64,000 nt of DNA from Photobacterium marinum (lineage in GTDB: Bacteria; Pseudomonadota; Gammaproteobacteria; Enterobacterales; Vibrionaceae). The DNA is taken from positions 62,001 through 126,000 of the forward strand of contig NZ_AMZO01000023.1 in NCBI RefSeq assembly GCF_000331515.1, read 5' to 3'. Below the pieces are notes generated by a model. It made no database searches. It worked only from the letters and a program-made list of their open reading frames with translations, and was not told the origin of the DNA. Position numbers and translations under genes: made by a program. Positions 48,824-58,962 of this stretch are shown here, in pieces. Every line of letters begins with the position of its first letter. The first letter of the stretch is position 1.

Positions 48824-50269
48824 TTACAGCATTGCACCAACACTTAGCATAGCCATGATTAGTACAGTCAGGATACCCAGCAGAGGAGCAACCCACTTCA
48901 CCCAGCGAACATAAGGTACACGGGCAATTGCCAGACCACCCATAACAACCGCTGAGGTTGGAGTCATCAGGTTCACGATACCTGAAGCAGACTGGTAAGC
49001 AGTTACAACTAGGTCTCGACCTACGCCAGCAAAGTCAGCCAGTGGTGCCATGATTGGCATAGTCAGTACAGCCAGACCAGAAGATGAAGGCACCAAGAAT
49101 GACAGCAGGATTTCAAGCCAGTACATTACGTTGATGAACACTACTGAAGACAGGCCAGTTACAGCGTGTTCTGCAGAGTTCAGGATGGTGTCGGTGATCA
49201 TACCGCGGTCCATCACTACTACGATACCACGCGCGATACCGATGATTAGTGCAACACCCAGAAGGTCACGAGCGCCGTCGATGAAGCTTGAAGTGAACTC
49301 TTCTTCGCTCATGCGGGCAATCAGGCCGATGATGATAGTAGAAGCCAGGAACATTGCTGAAATTTCAGCCATCCACCAACCTGCTACAGATACACCGTAA
49401 ATCATGATACCGAATGATGCTGCGAAGATAGCCAGGATAACTTTACGAGTTGTTGTGAACTCCAGTAGTTCGCCACTCTGGTTGCCCAGGAAGTGCGCTT
49501 TGTTTTCTTCGTACTTGTCAAAAACGATAGACTTGCTCTTGTCGGCACGAACCATTTTTGCATAGCGCATTACGTAGCCAACACAGATAACCCAGCCGAT
49601 AACCAGCATAGCAACACGAAGCATGATACCGTCAGTGAACGGGATACCAGCAGCGTTAGCCGCGATTACAGTTGCAAACGGGTTGATAGTTGAACCCAGA
49701 GTACCGATACCAGCACCCAGCAGTACTGTTGCTGCTGCTACAACCGGGTCGAAGCGTGCAGCCATCATTACTGGAACCAGCAGGGTATAGAATGGCAGTG
49801 ATTCTTCAGCCATACCGTAGATAGTACCGCCAGCAGCAAACAGAGCCATCAGAATTGGGATCATCAACTCTTCTTTGCCTTGCAGGCGAGCAGTTACCCT
49901 TTCGATACCTGCATCAATTGCACCGGTTTTAGTTACCAGGCCAAGGAAGCCACCGATCACCAGAATGAATAGTGAAACGTCAATTGCCGCCGCTTCATAA
50001 GAGTTGTGATCATAGAAGCCGTCAATTGGCGCCAGAAGAACATCAACCACGCCCTGTGGGTTGCTTTCTACAGCATGGTAAGTACCTGTTACCGGTACCT
50101 CTTTACCTAGGTCTTCGTTCATAACACGTTCGTACTGACCGGCCGGAACAATCCAGGTCAGCATTGCCACAACGGCAATCAGTCCGAACAGAATGGTGTA
50201 AGCGGAAGGGAATTTAAAATTGGCAAAGAAGCCGCCTTTTTCTTCTTTGTTAGCTGTTTGCGTCGTCAT
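48824..50269 (-). CDS. YfcC/DcuC-superfamily transporter, probable arginine/ornithine antiporter
   Basis: A 481-residue inner-membrane carrier with about 12 transmembrane segments (FPSAYTILFGLIAVVAMLTW at the N-terminus; GAGIGTLGSTINPFATVIAA mid-protein; a hydrophobic C-terminus). It belongs to the C4-dicarboxylate anaerobic carrier family that includes YfcC proteins. Context (directly upstream of arcA-arcC-argF, same strand) suggests it supplies arginine and exports ornithine, the ArcD job, though substrate cannot be read from sequence. AAGGAG lies 7 nt before the ATG. A 404-bp interval to the start of the Arg-rich leader ORF precedes it. Confidence 0.85.
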   Translation of the reverse strand: MTTQTANKEEKGGFFANFKFPSAYTILFGLIAVVAMLTWIVPAGQYERVMNEDLGKEVPVTGTYHAVESNPQGVVDVLLAPIDGFYDHNSYEAAAIDVSLFILVIGGFLGLVTKTGAIDAGIERVTARLQGKEELMIPILMALFAAGGTIYGMAEESLPFYTLLVPVMMAARFDPVVAAATVLLGAGIGTLGSTINPFATVIAANAAGIPFTDGIMLRVAMLVIGWVICVGYVMRYAKMVRADKSKSIVFDKYEENKAHFLGNQSGELLEFTTTRKVILAIFAASFGIMIYGVSVAGWWMAEISAMFLASTIIIGLIARMSEEEFTSSFIDGARDLLGVALIIGIARGIVVVMDRGMITDTILNSAEHAVTGLSSVVFINVMYWLEILLSFLVPSSSGLAVLTMPIMAPLADFAGVGRDLVVTAYQSASGIVNLMTPTSAVVMGGLAIARVPYVRWVKWVAPLLGILTVLIMAMLSVGAML

Positions 50270-50323
50270 TGTTGTCTCCTTGCCTCTATGACTGTTGTCA
50301 GTTCAAAGGGCTTATTACTGTGA

Positions 50324-50343
50324 GCCAAATACTTTTATTTGGC
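50324..50343. repeat. Perfect hairpin in arcD-type 5' UTR
   Basis: GCCAAATA-CTTT-TATTTGGC (+ strand). Leftward it overlaps a 15-codon frame starting MPNKSIWLTVISPLN, which has GGGAG upstream. No U-tract. It may mask or expose translation signals. Confidence 0.4.
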
Positions 50344-50478
50344 ATGACGGTGCTCCCTGAACAATGCGTTCAGTGAAATGAAATTCAGCGATATTTGCGT
50401 TAGTAATCAGCGATAACTGTTGCTAAGTACGCTTTGGCTTGTCCATGCCCTGAGATGTGCTCAGGCAAGACATAGTCG

Positions 50479-50673
50479 CTAAAGAGTGTGTGGGTCTGGT
50501 GCTCGGCTTAAGCACTCGTTATTACCCGGCCTGTGGCGGTGATACACGGTCAATACATCGCTTTGACTGGTGTCACCGTTGGTACAGGTCTGGTAAATGA
50601 GTGCTCCTCTGGGGCGGCGTGCCAGGGTGCGCCTTCGGCGACCAGGCTCTTTGCCGGAATGGAACTTACTCAT
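50479..50673 (-). CDS. Arginine-rich leader ORF with ArcA-like N-terminus (64 aa), or arcA remnant
   Basis: This frame starts MSKFHSGKEPGRRRRTLARR and ends at TAG after 64 codons. Residues 1-25 align with ArcA (MSKF, G, E, G, RR, L, RP, AL in register), and DVLTV at about 40-44 recalls ArcA DVLSV. Around the start, 25 bases including the ribosome binding site (50662-50686) are identical to arcA (47708-47732). Residues 12-22 hold seven arginines, with AGG, AGA and CGA codons. The rest does not match ArcA and lacks all catalytic residues. It is co-directional with and 209 bp upstream of the arcD-type gene. It could be a leader peptide that senses arginine by ribosome stalling, or a truncated arcA duplicate. 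Confidence 0.55.
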   Translation of the reverse strand: MSKFHSGKEPGRRRRTLARRPRGALIYQTCTNGDTSQSDVLTVYHRHRPGNNECLSRAPDPHTL

Positions 50674-51096
50674 GATCGTATCTCTCGTAAAAATATAAAA
50701 GCTCTGCAGTCTTTGCCGCGAGTCTGTTTTTGTTTTGCAGGTGAATTTTATGCTGAAGGGGACGGTTTGACTTTGGTTTCGTTCACACTTTTGTTGGTCA
50801 ATTATGCAGCAAAACATTCATTCAATTGAGCATCGAGGGTATTTTTCACAAATTAATGGATGAATATGCTTTTGTCGATAAACCATGCTTACTGGCTTTA
50901 TGCATAGTTACGGCAAGCCAGATGCCCCAACGCCTTAGATATCGGTGCAAAAGCAAATTGTTGGTTGGTCATCTCTGTTTTGTTATGCGCTTTTTCAGCC
51001 AAAAGTCGCAAACGGTTTCATTCAGGCGAGACGCATATTTGGGAATATTATTCAGTTTTATGCGCTGGGCTCTGACGAATAAAATCGACGCATATT

Positions 51097-51110
51097 TTGA
51101 TTTGGGTCAA
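51097..51110. promoter_or_regulatory. FNR/ANR-like box
   Basis: TTGAT-TTGG-GTCAA matches TTGAT-N4-ATCAA at 9 of 10 positions. Arginine deiminase genes are commonly FNR-type activated in low oxygen, but I find no well-placed -10 at the standard distance. Confidence 0.35.
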
Positions 51111-51189
51111 TTTTAAATCGGAGCATGGTAATTAGGCCCGATCCGTGCGATATTTGCGGGAAAATTTATTCCACAGGTGGAGTTACCCC

Positions 51190-51588
51190 ATGTCCTATGC
51201 AGAACTGATTGAAGAGCAGAAGGAAGAGACCCGCGAAATTATTGCGGCTTTGCTGGAAGACGGCAGCGATCCGGATGCGCTTTATACCATCGAACACCAC
51301 TTCTCGGCTGATACTTTTGAAGAACTGGAAGGCGCTGCAGTTGAAGCGTTTAAAATGGGCTTTGAAGTACAGGAAGCTGAAGAGCTGGAACTGGCACCGG
51401 AAGACGGTGGTGGCAAAATCGTTTGTTTTGATGCTGTGATGGAGTCTGCACTGAATGCTGATCTTATCGACGAGCAGGCTGATAAGCTGATTCAGCTGGC
51501 TGAAAAACACAATATCGATTACGACGGTTGGGGCACTTACTTCGAATCTGGTGAAGACGAAGAAGACGAGTTCGAAGACGAAGAATAA
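51190..51588 (+). CDS. rraB: Regulator of ribonuclease E activity B
   Basis: Binds RNase E and alters its activity, thereby changing mRNA decay. At 132 residues it is strongly acidic (C-terminal run [12 protein letters not shown]) and begins [20 protein letters not shown], family-typical. ATG 51190 has GGTGGAG 8 nt upstream; the frame to 51145 is not needed. Neighbouring valS and the ornithine carbamoyltransferase region is conserved with E. coli. Confidence 0.94.
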   Translation: MSYAELIEEQKEETREIIAALLEDGSDPDALYTIEHHFSADTFEELEGAAVEAFKMGFEVQEAEELELAPEDGGGKIVCFDAVMESALNADLIDEQADKLIQLAEKHNIDYDGWGTYFESGEDEEDEFEDEE

Positions 51589-51622
51589 GCTTGAGCTTTT
51601 AATGCTGCGTCTTAAAAAATTG

Positions 51623-51645
51623 AAAGCTGGCCGTTGGCCAGCTTT
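51623..51645 (+). terminator. Terminator of rraB
   Basis: AAAGCTGGCC-GTT-GGCCAGCTTT followed by a T-run. Confidence 0.9.
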
Positions 51646-51686
51646 TTTTATGTCCGCAGGTATCTTTTATACCTGATGAGTTAATT

Positions 51687-52592
51687 TCAGAAGGTTTTCA
51701 GCATTCTGACTTCACAGGCATCATGGCCGGTATTGCCCATCGCGTTGGAAATCCTGACAAATCCAAGTGATTCATAAAGCGCAATGGCTTCGGTCAGGTT
51801 GGCTGTGGTTTCGAGGTAGCAGCCCTTATAGCCTTGCTCGCGGGCAAAAGTCAGGGCTTTCACTGCCAGTTTTCTTGCCAGACCGTGACCCCGAAGCTCC
51901 GGCAGGAAATACATTTTCTGTAACTCACAAATGCTGTCTTCCCCTGCCAGTGGTGCAATTCCGCCGCCGCCCAGGATCCGATTGTTGTGCTCGACTACCC
52001 AATAACTGCTGCCGTCACCCTGATACACCTCACTCATACTATCTAGCGTCGGATCCGCGACGCCATAACCTTTATCAGCGGTCAGGCCGTACTCTCCAGA
52101 AACACGGCGTACCACAGCAGCAACTGAGGCATTATCAAGCGGAGTTAACGGGCGGATAGTATAGCCCTGCTGATTAGAAGCTGCCCGGATCGCCTTGGTG
52201 TAACGCTTGATACTCTGTTCCAGTTGAACGATTTCATCCAGATCCATCTGCTCCAGAAAGGTATCGACCTGGTTATTGAGTTGTTGGTGTAGGGCTTCCA
52301 GTTTGTCTTTGCCGTTTTGTGTGAGCTGAAAGAGCTGGCTGCGTTTGTCTTCCGGATTAGGTGTCGAAGCAACCAGTCCCTGATTGAGTAGAACGGCTAA
52401 ATGGCGGCTGGCATTGGATTTATCAACACGGAGACGTAGAGCCATTTCATTAACCGTAACCGGCGTATCTTCCAGCTCAATTAACGTGTGGGCTTGCACC
52501 GGAGTGAGCTCCATGCAGCCACATTGGTTATCCAGCATACCGAGTTGCCTGACAAGCTGACGGGATAGGTGACGAAGTGTTGTTGCATCCAT
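51687..52592 (-). CDS. MarR-type regulator fused to GNAT acetyltransferase
   Basis: A 301-residue two-domain protein: MarR winged helix (about 1-140; [23 protein letters not shown]) and GNAT N-acetyltransferase (about 145-300; acetyl-CoA loop [15 protein letters not shown] near 228). Such fusions are widespread, but their ligands are mostly unknown. It could sense and modify a small amine or react to a toxic compound. Single gene, convergent with rraB and 169 bp from the valS stop. Confidence 0.88.
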   Translation of the reverse strand: MDATTLRHLSRQLVRQLGMLDNQCGCMELTPVQAHTLIELEDTPVTVNEMALRLRVDKSNASRHLAVLLNQGLVASTPNPEDKRSQLFQLTQNGKDKLEALHQQLNNQVDTFLEQMDLDEIVQLEQSIKRYTKAIRAASNQQGYTIRPLTPLDNASVAAVVRRVSGEYGLTADKGYGVADPTLDSMSEVYQGDGSSYWVVEHNNRILGGGGIAPLAGEDSICELQKMYFLPELRGHGLARKLAVKALTFAREQGYKGCYLETTANLTEAIALYESLGFVRISNAMGNTGHDACEVRMLKTF

Positions 52593-52712
52593 AGTGCGAG
52601 ATCCTGTTTGCTGAGTTTATTTTGTTGTGGTTTGCAACTAAATTTAATTGCGTATCGCAACCATGTCAAGCGTGGGTATTAACCGCCTCAGGACGGGACA
52701 GAGAAATAAAAA

Positions 52713-52736
52713 AAGCCACCGTTTTCACGGTGGCTT
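52713..52736 (-). terminator. Terminator of valS
   Basis: AAGCCACCG-TTTTCA-CGGTGGCTT, leftward T-run, about 25 bp after the valS stop. Confidence 0.9.
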
Positions 52737-52761
52737 CTTATGACTTAAGACTCAGGCCGAG

Positions 52762-55620
52762 TTACAGTGCAGCGATTGTTGCTTTCTGCTCTTCCAGCTT
52801 AGCCAGAGTTTCTTTGTAGCCTTCAAGCTTCTCACGCTCTTTAGCAACAACGGCTTCAGGTGCTTTCGCAACAAAACCTTCGTTACCTAGTTTGCCTTCG
52901 ATACGCTTGATTTCACCTTGGGTTTTCTTCACTTCACCTGCAAGGCGAGCAAGCTCTGCGTCTTTGTCGATAAGACCGGCCATTGGGATCATCAGCTCAG
53001 ACTTGCCAACCAGTGCCGTTGCACATGCTGGTGTCTCTTCGCCGTCAGCCAGTACTTTAATACCTTCCAGTTTCGCCAGAGATGTCAGTACAGTTAGGTT
53101 AGCTTCAATGCGGGCTGCATCTGTTGCGTCAGCGGCTTTCAGCATCACGTCAAGTGGCTTGCTTGGTGCGATGTCGTACTCGGCACGCAGGTTACGGATG
53201 CTGGTGATGAATGCCTTCACCCACTCAATGTCAGCAACGACGGCTTCATCGAAGTTAGCTTCGTTAAACTGAGGCAGAGCCTGAGTCATGATAGTTTCAC
53301 CTTCAACACCATCTACCAGAGGTTTCACGCTCTGCCAGATAGATTCTGTGATGTAAGGTAGAACTGGGTGAGCCAGACGTAGCGTCTTCTCAAGCACGGT
53401 GATTAGCGTATGGCGAGTTGCACGTTGCTGTGCTTCGGTACCTTTCCACAGAACGGGCTTGGTTAGTTCTAGGTACCAGTCACAGAACTGGTTCCAGATG
53501 AACTCGTAAATCGTGCCTGCCGCCATATCTAGGCGGAAGTTTTCGATATGGGCGTTGAAATCTTTCGCCGCCAGCTCGAACTGAGATTCGATCCACTTGT
53601 CAGCCAGTGAGAATTCCATCTCACCGCCGTTCATGCCGCAATCTTTTTCTTCTGTATTCATCAGCACGTAACGGCTTGCGTTCCATAGCTTGTTACAGAA
53701 GTTACGGTAACCTTCCAGGCGCTTCATGTCCCAGTTGATGTCACGGCCGGTAGATGCCATGGCCGCCAGGGTGAAACGCAGGGCGTCAGTACCGTAAGCT
53801 TCGATACCGTTTTCAAAAGTTTTACGAGTTTGCTTCTCGATTTTCGCTGCCAGCTGAGGCTGCATCATGTTGCCACAACGCTTTTCAACTAATTCTTCAA
53901 GGCCGATACCGTCGATCATGTCGATTGGATCGATAACGTTACCTTTAGATTTCGACATCTTGTCGCCGTTCTCGTCACGGATAAGACCCGTAACGTAAAC
54001 AGTTTTGAATGGAACCTGCGGCTTGCCATTTTCATCTTTACAGAAGTGCATGGTCATCATGATCATGCGGGCAACCCAGAAGAAGATGATGTCAAAGCCA
54101 GTAACCAGTACATCTGAAGGGTGGAATGTCTTCAGATCTTCTGTCTGCTCAGGCCAGCCTTGAGTACCGAATGTCCATAGTGCAGAAGAGAACCAGGTAT
54201 CCAGTACGTCGTCATCCTGGCGAAGAACAACTACCGGTGCCAGGTTGTTTTTCTCGCGAACTTCTTCTTCAGTGCGACCTACGTACACATTGCCGTCGTT
54301 GTCGTACCATGCAGGGATACGGTGACCCCACCATAGCTGACGAGAGATACACCAGTCCTGGATGTCGCGCATCCAAGAGAAGTACATGTTCTCGTACTGC
54401 TTAGGTACGAATTGGATCTCGCCGTCTTCAACTGCTTTGGTTGCGGTTTCTGCAAGAGGTGCAGCTCGTACATACCACTGGTCAGTCAGCATTGGTTCGA
54501 TAACAACGCCACCACGGTCGCCGTAAGGTACGGTTAGGTCGTGATCTTTGATTTCGTCAAGAAGGCCAAGTTCTTCGAACTCTGCCACGATCGCTTTACG
54601 TGCAGCGAAACGCTCCATGCCATGGTATTTAGCCGGTAGCTCTGTGCCGTATACATCGCTTGGTTCACCGTTAGTGGTGAAGACTTCAGCGCTGTCACGG
54701 ATGTCAGCATTGAAAGTCAGGATGTTGATCATTGGCAGGCTGTGACGCTTACCAACTTCGTAGTCGTTGAAGTCGTGAGCAGGCGTGATCTTCACACAAC
54801 CTGTACCTTTTTCCATGTCTGCGTGCTCGTCGCCCACGATTGGGATGCGACGATCAACGATAGGTAGAAGGATTTCTTTACCGATCAGATCTTTGTAACG
54901 TGGATCTTCAGGGTTTACAGCAACACCGGTATCGCCCAGCATAGTTTCAGGACGGGTTGTTGCAACTACGATGTAGTCTTTGCCTTCTGCGGTTTTAACA
55001 CCGTCCGCCAGCGGGTAGCGGAAGTGCCACATGTGGCCTTTCTTGTCTTTGTTTTCTACTTCCAGGTCAGAAATTGCAGTGTGCAGTTTCGGATCCCAGT
55101 TAACCAGGCGTTTGCCACGGTAGATCAGGTCTTCTTCATACAGGCGAACGAAGACTTCCTGAACGGCATTTGACAGGCCGTCGTCCATCGTGAAGCGCTC
55201 ACGATCCCAGTCTACTGAGGCACCAAGGCGACGAAGCTGCTTAGTGATAGTGCCGCCGGACTCACCTTTCCATTCCCAGATTTTGTCGATGAAGGCATCA
55301 CGGCCGTAGTCGTGCTTGGTTTTGCCTTCTTCTGCTGCAATCTTGCGCTCCACAACCATTTGGGTTGCGATACCTGCGTGGTCGGTACCGACTTGCCATA
55401 GGGTGTTTTTGCCTTTCATACGCTCACAGCGGATCAGGGTATCCATGATGGTATCCTGGAACGCGTGGCCCATGTGAAGGCTACCAGTGACGTTTGGTGG
55501 CGGGATCATGATGCTGTAAGCATCTTTAGTTGTGTCACCGTGAGGCTTGAAGTAACCAGCCTCTTCCCAGCGCTGATACAGCGCTTGCTCAATTGATTGT
55601 GGGTTGTATGTCTTTTCCAT
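52762..55620 (-). CDS. valS: Valine--tRNA ligase
   Basis: Class I synthetase charging tRNA-Val, with editing of threonine. At 952 residues: signature [12 protein letters not shown] near 38-49 (HIGH motif), editing domain inserted about 190-345, KMSKSKGN near 555, anticodon-binding domain, and a C-terminal coiled coil (from about 885). 27 bp after holC; last gene of pepA-holC-valS. Confidence 0.98.
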   Translation of the reverse strand: MEKTYNPQSIEQALYQRWEEAGYFKPHGDTTKDAYSIMIPPPNVTGSLHMGHAFQDTIMDTLIRCERMKGKNTLWQVGTDHAGIATQMVVERKIAAEEGKTKHDYGRDAFIDKIWEWKGESGGTITKQLRRLGASVDWDRERFTMDDGLSNAVQEVFVRLYEEDLIYRGKRLVNWDPKLHTAISDLEVENKDKKGHMWHFRYPLADGVKTAEGKDYIVVATTRPETMLGDTGVAVNPEDPRYKDLIGKEILLPIVDRRIPIVGDEHADMEKGTGCVKITPAHDFNDYEVGKRHSLPMINILTFNADIRDSAEVFTTNGEPSDVYGTELPAKYHGMERFAARKAIVAEFEELGLLDEIKDHDLTVPYGDRGGVVIEPMLTDQWYVRAAPLAETATKAVEDGEIQFVPKQYENMYFSWMRDIQDWCISRQLWWGHRIPAWYDNDGNVYVGRTEEEVREKNNLAPVVVLRQDDDVLDTWFSSALWTFGTQGWPEQTEDLKTFHPSDVLVTGFDIIFFWVARMIMMTMHFCKDENGKPQVPFKTVYVTGLIRDENGDKMSKSKGNVIDPIDMIDGIGLEELVEKRCGNMMQPQLAAKIEKQTRKTFENGIEAYGTDALRFTLAAMASTGRDINWDMKRLEGYRNFCNKLWNASRYVLMNTEEKDCGMNGGEMEFSLADKWIESQFELAAKDFNAHIENFRLDMAAGTIYEFIWNQFCDWYLELTKPVLWKGTEAQQRATRHTLITVLEKTLRLAHPVLPYITESIWQSVKPLVDGVEGETIMTQALPQFNEANFDEAVVADIEWVKAFITSIRNLRAEYDIAPSKPLDVMLKAADATDAARIEANLTVLTSLAKLEGIKVLADGEETPACATALVGKSELMIPMAGLIDKDAELARLAGEVKKTQGEIKRIEGKLGNEGFVAKAPEAVVAKEREKLEGYKETLAKLEEQKATIAAL

Positions 55621-55647
55621 AGCGCTCTTAGAAGGATCTATGTGGAA

Positions 55648-56100
55648 TTAGGGCGTCTCAGGGGCAGCGGCGGTTTGTAACTGAATGCCGGCAAGGCGAT
55701 AGGCCTTGTAGCGTTCTCGTGCCTGCTGCTTGAGTTTTTCGTCGCAAGGAACGAAGTCTACCACTTGTGAGAAGGTTACGGCAAAATTTGGTGCCTCATG
55801 GCTCAAATTTATCAATACCCCCCGGTGGCCGCTGTGCCTTAAACCCGGCCAGCCCACCTCGACCGGCGCTCCCCCGCGGGGGCCTTCACCGATAAGGTTG
55901 TGCGGCACGAAGTTGTCGGGTTCCTGCTGCCAAAGGTATTCATCTATTTGTTCTGCCTGAACTTTGCTCTCAGCCAGTAGGTATACTTTGCTGCCTTGCC
56001 TGTAACTCATTGCTGCCTGATGACAGGCAAAATGAAGCAGATAGTCATTATCAGCCTCAATATGCTTCTCATCGATAATATAAAAAGTAGCATGAGTCAT
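55648..56100 (-). CDS. holC: DNA polymerase III chi subunit
   Basis: Clamp-loader subunit that links the replisome to single-strand binding protein. At 150 residues it has MTHATFYIIDEKHIEADND and a conserved core (HNLIGEGPRGGAPVEVGW). Between pepA and valS, as in E. coli. Confidence 0.95.
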   Translation of the reverse strand: MTHATFYIIDEKHIEADNDYLLHFACHQAAMSYRQGSKVYLLAESKVQAEQIDEYLWQQEPDNFVPHNLIGEGPRGGAPVEVGWPGLRHSGHRGVLINLSHEAPNFAVTFSQVVDFVPCDEKLKQQARERYKAYRLAGIQLQTAAAPETP

Positions 56101-56124
56101 CAGTGGGGTCTCTATCTATATGAT

Positions 56125-56146
56125 AAGAGGGCCATCCGGCCCTCTT
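56125..56146 (-). terminator. Hairpin between pepA and holC
   Basis: AAGAGGGCC-ATCC-GGCCCTCTT. No good leftward U-tract; probably partial termination, so holC-valS may share pepA transcripts. Confidence 0.5.
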
Positions 56147-56158
56147 TAGTGTTTCGTC

Positions 56159-57667
56159 TTATTCGACGTTCTCTTGGCCGGCTCGGTTCAGCAAAAATTG
56201 GACCAGCAGCGGGACAGGACGGCCTGTCGCACTCTTATCCTTGCCGCCGACCCAGGCTGTACCTGCGATGTCCAGGTGCGCCCAGTTGTATTTCTTAGCA
56301 AAGCGGGACAAGAAGCAACCAGCAGTAATTGTGCCGGCACCCGGTGTACCCAGGTTCGCAATATCAGCAAACGGGCTGTGAAGCTGTTCCTGATATTCAT
56401 CTGTCATCGGCAGGCGCCATGCGCGGTCACCGGCTTGTTCTGATGCGTTGACGAGTTCATGTGCCAGCGGATTGTGGTTAGCAATCAGGCCGCTGATGTG
56501 GTTACCCAGTGCCATTACGCAGGCACCGGTCAGGGTTGCCACGTCAACAACACATTCCGGCTCGAAACGCTCAACATAAGTCAGAGCATCACAAAGAACC
56601 AGACGACCTTCGGCATCAGTGTTAAGCACTTCAACTGTCTGGCCGGACATGGTTGTCAGGATATCACCCGGACGATAAGCACCGCCGCCAGGCATATTCT
56701 CACAGCCTGCCAGAACACCGACAACATTAATAGGCAGGTTCAGCTTAGCCAGTGCCTTCATTGCACCGAATACCGTTGCTGCACCGCACATGTCATACTT
56801 CATCTCATCCATCTTAGCCGATGGCTTGATAGACAGGCCGCCTGAATCGAATGTCAGGCCCTTACCAACCAGTACAATTGGCTTGGCTTCCGGATCAGGA
56901 TTACCTTTATATTCCATCACCGACATCATGGCTTCGTTTTTCGAGCCCTGGCCAACGGCAAGGTAAGAGGTCATGCCCAGTTCCTGCATTTCCTGCTCGC
57001 CGATGATCTTGGTGGTGATAGTGTCGAAATCGTCAGCCAGGCGGCGGGCCTGAGAAGCCAGGTACGCCGGGTTAGCAACGTTTGGTGGCATATTACCCAG
57101 GTCTTTACCTGCTTTAACGCCTGATGCGACAGCCAGACCATGAGTGATCGCGCGCTCACCCAGAGACAGTTCACGGCGAGTCGGTACATTGAAGACCAGC
57201 TTGCGCAGCGGGCGACGGGTTTCCGGCTTATTGCTCTTGAACTGATTGAATGTATACAGGCTGTCTTTGGTCGTTTCGACTGCCTGGCGTACTTTCCAGT
57301 AAGTGTCGCGGCCTTTAACATGTAGTTCAGTTAGGAAGCAGACGGCTTCCATTGAACCTGTTTCATTCAGGGTGCTGATAGTCTTCCTGATGATTTGCTT
57401 ATATTGACGTTCGTCCAGTTCACGCTCTTTGCCACAGCCAACCAGAAGAACACGTTCTGATAATACGTTTGGCACATGGTGAAGCAGTAGCATCTGGCCC
57501 GGTTTACCTTCTAGGTCACCGCGGCGCAGTAGGGAACTGATATAGCCATCGCTAATCTTGTCGAGTTGTTCGGCAATTGGAGAGAGGCGACGTGGTTCGA
57601 AGACGCCGACGACGATACAGGCACTGCGCTGTTTCTCGGGGCTACCACTTTTTACACTGAACTCCAT
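56159..57667 (-). CDS. pepA: Cytosol aminopeptidase / leucyl aminopeptidase A
   Basis: Hexameric two-metal aminopeptidase; in E. coli it also binds DNA in ColE1 multimer resolution and carAB control. At 502 residues the signature [14 protein letters not shown] lies near 348-361, and metal ligands are in [14 protein letters not shown] near 277. Divergent from lptF with a 193-bp shared promoter region, the conserved arrangement. Confidence 0.97.
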   Translation of the reverse strand: MEFSVKSGSPEKQRSACIVVGVFEPRRLSPIAEQLDKISDGYISSLLRRGDLEGKPGQMLLLHHVPNVLSERVLLVGCGKERELDERQYKQIIRKTISTLNETGSMEAVCFLTELHVKGRDTYWKVRQAVETTKDSLYTFNQFKSNKPETRRPLRKLVFNVPTRRELSLGERAITHGLAVASGVKAGKDLGNMPPNVANPAYLASQARRLADDFDTITTKIIGEQEMQELGMTSYLAVGQGSKNEAMMSVMEYKGNPDPEAKPIVLVGKGLTFDSGGLSIKPSAKMDEMKYDMCGAATVFGAMKALAKLNLPINVVGVLAGCENMPGGGAYRPGDILTTMSGQTVEVLNTDAEGRLVLCDALTYVERFEPECVVDVATLTGACVMALGNHISGLIANHNPLAHELVNASEQAGDRAWRLPMTDEYQEQLHSPFADIANLGTPGAGTITAGCFLSRFAKKYNWAHLDIAGTAWVGGKDKSATGRPVPLLVQFLLNRAGQENVE

Positions 57668-57861
57668 GCGTACTCCTACATCCTATAAAGACAATTAAAG
57701 CTAAATGTTGGATAATACCGCACTTACTTGCTGGACCGCTGTTTCGGTATAGGATTTAAAGTGCAGGTTAACAATTAGCCGAAAGATTAAAAAATAACTG
57801 ATTAACCGAAAAATTATAGTGATTCCAGCAAAAAAACAAGTTTTCTATGGGTATTTAAAGC

Positions 57862-58962
57862 GTGATTATTGTTCGGTATTTGACGCGTGAGACATTAAAG
57901 AGCCAATTCGCGGTACTTTTTGTGCTTTTTCTTGTCTTTATCAGCCAGAAGTTCATTCGTATTCTGGCCTCAGCTACTGAAGGTTCGATCCCAAGTGATC
58001 TGATCCTGACCTTGATGGGGCTGTACCTGCCGTCAATGGCATTATTGATGTTGCCTCTGAGTCTATACATCGGGATTTTGTTAACTTTCGGGCGTTTGTA
58101 CGCTGAAAGTGAAATCACTGTGATGAATGCGACTGGTATCGGTAATAAGTTCTTGATTCAGGCTGCATTGTGGCTGGCGGTGATCACAGGTTCATTCGCG
58201 GCTTTTAACTCTCTATGGTTAGCCCCGTGGAGTGTGGAGCAGGAAACCCGGGTCATGGAACAAGTTGAGGCAGACTCTGGCCTCGAGTTGCTGGTTAAAG
58301 GTCAGTTCCAGGCAGCGCCGGACGGTAAAGGTGTCGTATTTGTTAATGACATTACTGAAAGTGGTACCCGTTTACATAAGGTGTTTGTTGCTCAGGTGAC
58401 AGCTAGGGATGCCCTGCGTCCTAGTGTGATGGTGTCAGATCGTGGTTATGTTAGTGAACTTGAAGATGGTCGCCAGATCCTTGATTTGAAGAGCGGTACC
58501 CGTTATGAAGGGATCCCGACCCGCTTGGATTATTCTATTACCGAGTTTGAAGATTATCAGGCCTTGATTGGCCAGCGGGCTGTACGTGAGAAGAGCCTCG
58601 ACTGGGATGCCCTGTCGACACTGGAGTTGATGAAGCGTCCGGAAGCTGCAGCCAAGGCTGAATTCCAGTGGCGAGTGTCATTGTTCCTGTGTATTCCTTT
58701 GCTGACTATGGTCGTAGTGCCGCTATCGGCAGTAAATCCGCGTCAGGGACGTTTTGCGAAACTGTTTCCGGCGATTTTGATTTACTTAGCCTATTTCCTG
58801 TCTATCAGTGCAGGCAAATCGGCGATTGAAGATGGCAATTTGCATCCTTCTATTGGTTTGTGGTCGATTAACCTGATGGTGTTCCTGGTGGCTGTTGGTT
58901 TGAATTCCTGGGATTCTATGCCGGTAAGGCAATTAAGAGAGAAATTACGGAGACGCGGCTAA
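57862..58962 (+). CDS. lptF: Lipopolysaccharide export permease LptF
   Basis: Inner-membrane partner of LptG and the ATPase LptB; extracts LPS to the Lpt bridge. At 366 residues there are six transmembrane helices in two groups around a periplasmic domain (about 130-270). GTG start (MIIVRYLTRETLKSQ matches E. coli MIIIRYLVRETLKSQ); only a weak AAAG lies upstream. It abuts lptG (TAA then ATG). Confidence 0.96.
   Translation: MIIVRYLTRETLKSQFAVLFVLFLVFISQKFIRILASATEGSIPSDLILTLMGLYLPSMALLMLPLSLYIGILLTFGRLYAESEITVMNATGIGNKFLIQAALWLAVITGSFAAFNSLWLAPWSVEQETRVMEQVEADSGLELLVKGQFQAAPDGKGVVFVNDITESGTRLHKVFVAQVTARDALRPSVMVSDRGYVSELEDGRQILDLKSGTRYEGIPTRLDYSITEFEDYQALIGQRAVREKSLDWDALSTLELMKRPEAAAKAEFQWRVSLFLCIPLLTMVVVPLSAVNPRQGRFAKLFPAILIYLAYFLSISAGKSAIEDGNLHPSIGLWSINLMVFLVAVGLNSWDSMPVRQLREKLRRRG

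Larger units (their letters stand above)
50270..51189. other. Long regulatory interval upstream of arcD-type gene
   Basis: It contains the hairpin at 50324-50343, the leader ORF at 50479-50673 and an AT-rich stretch 50674-51189 shared with the divergent rraB. Two ArgR-like 13-mers (TGAATTTTATGCT at 50742, GGAATATTATTCA at 51042) and an FNR-like TTGATTTGGGTCAA at 51097 are present; all three are pattern matches only. The open frame at 50826-51116 (+) is not credible. Confidence 0.5.

Noticed and set aside
50826..51116. 96-codon frame upstream of rraB
   Set aside because: TTG start without ribosome binding site; cysteine-rich random composition; lies in promoter DNA.
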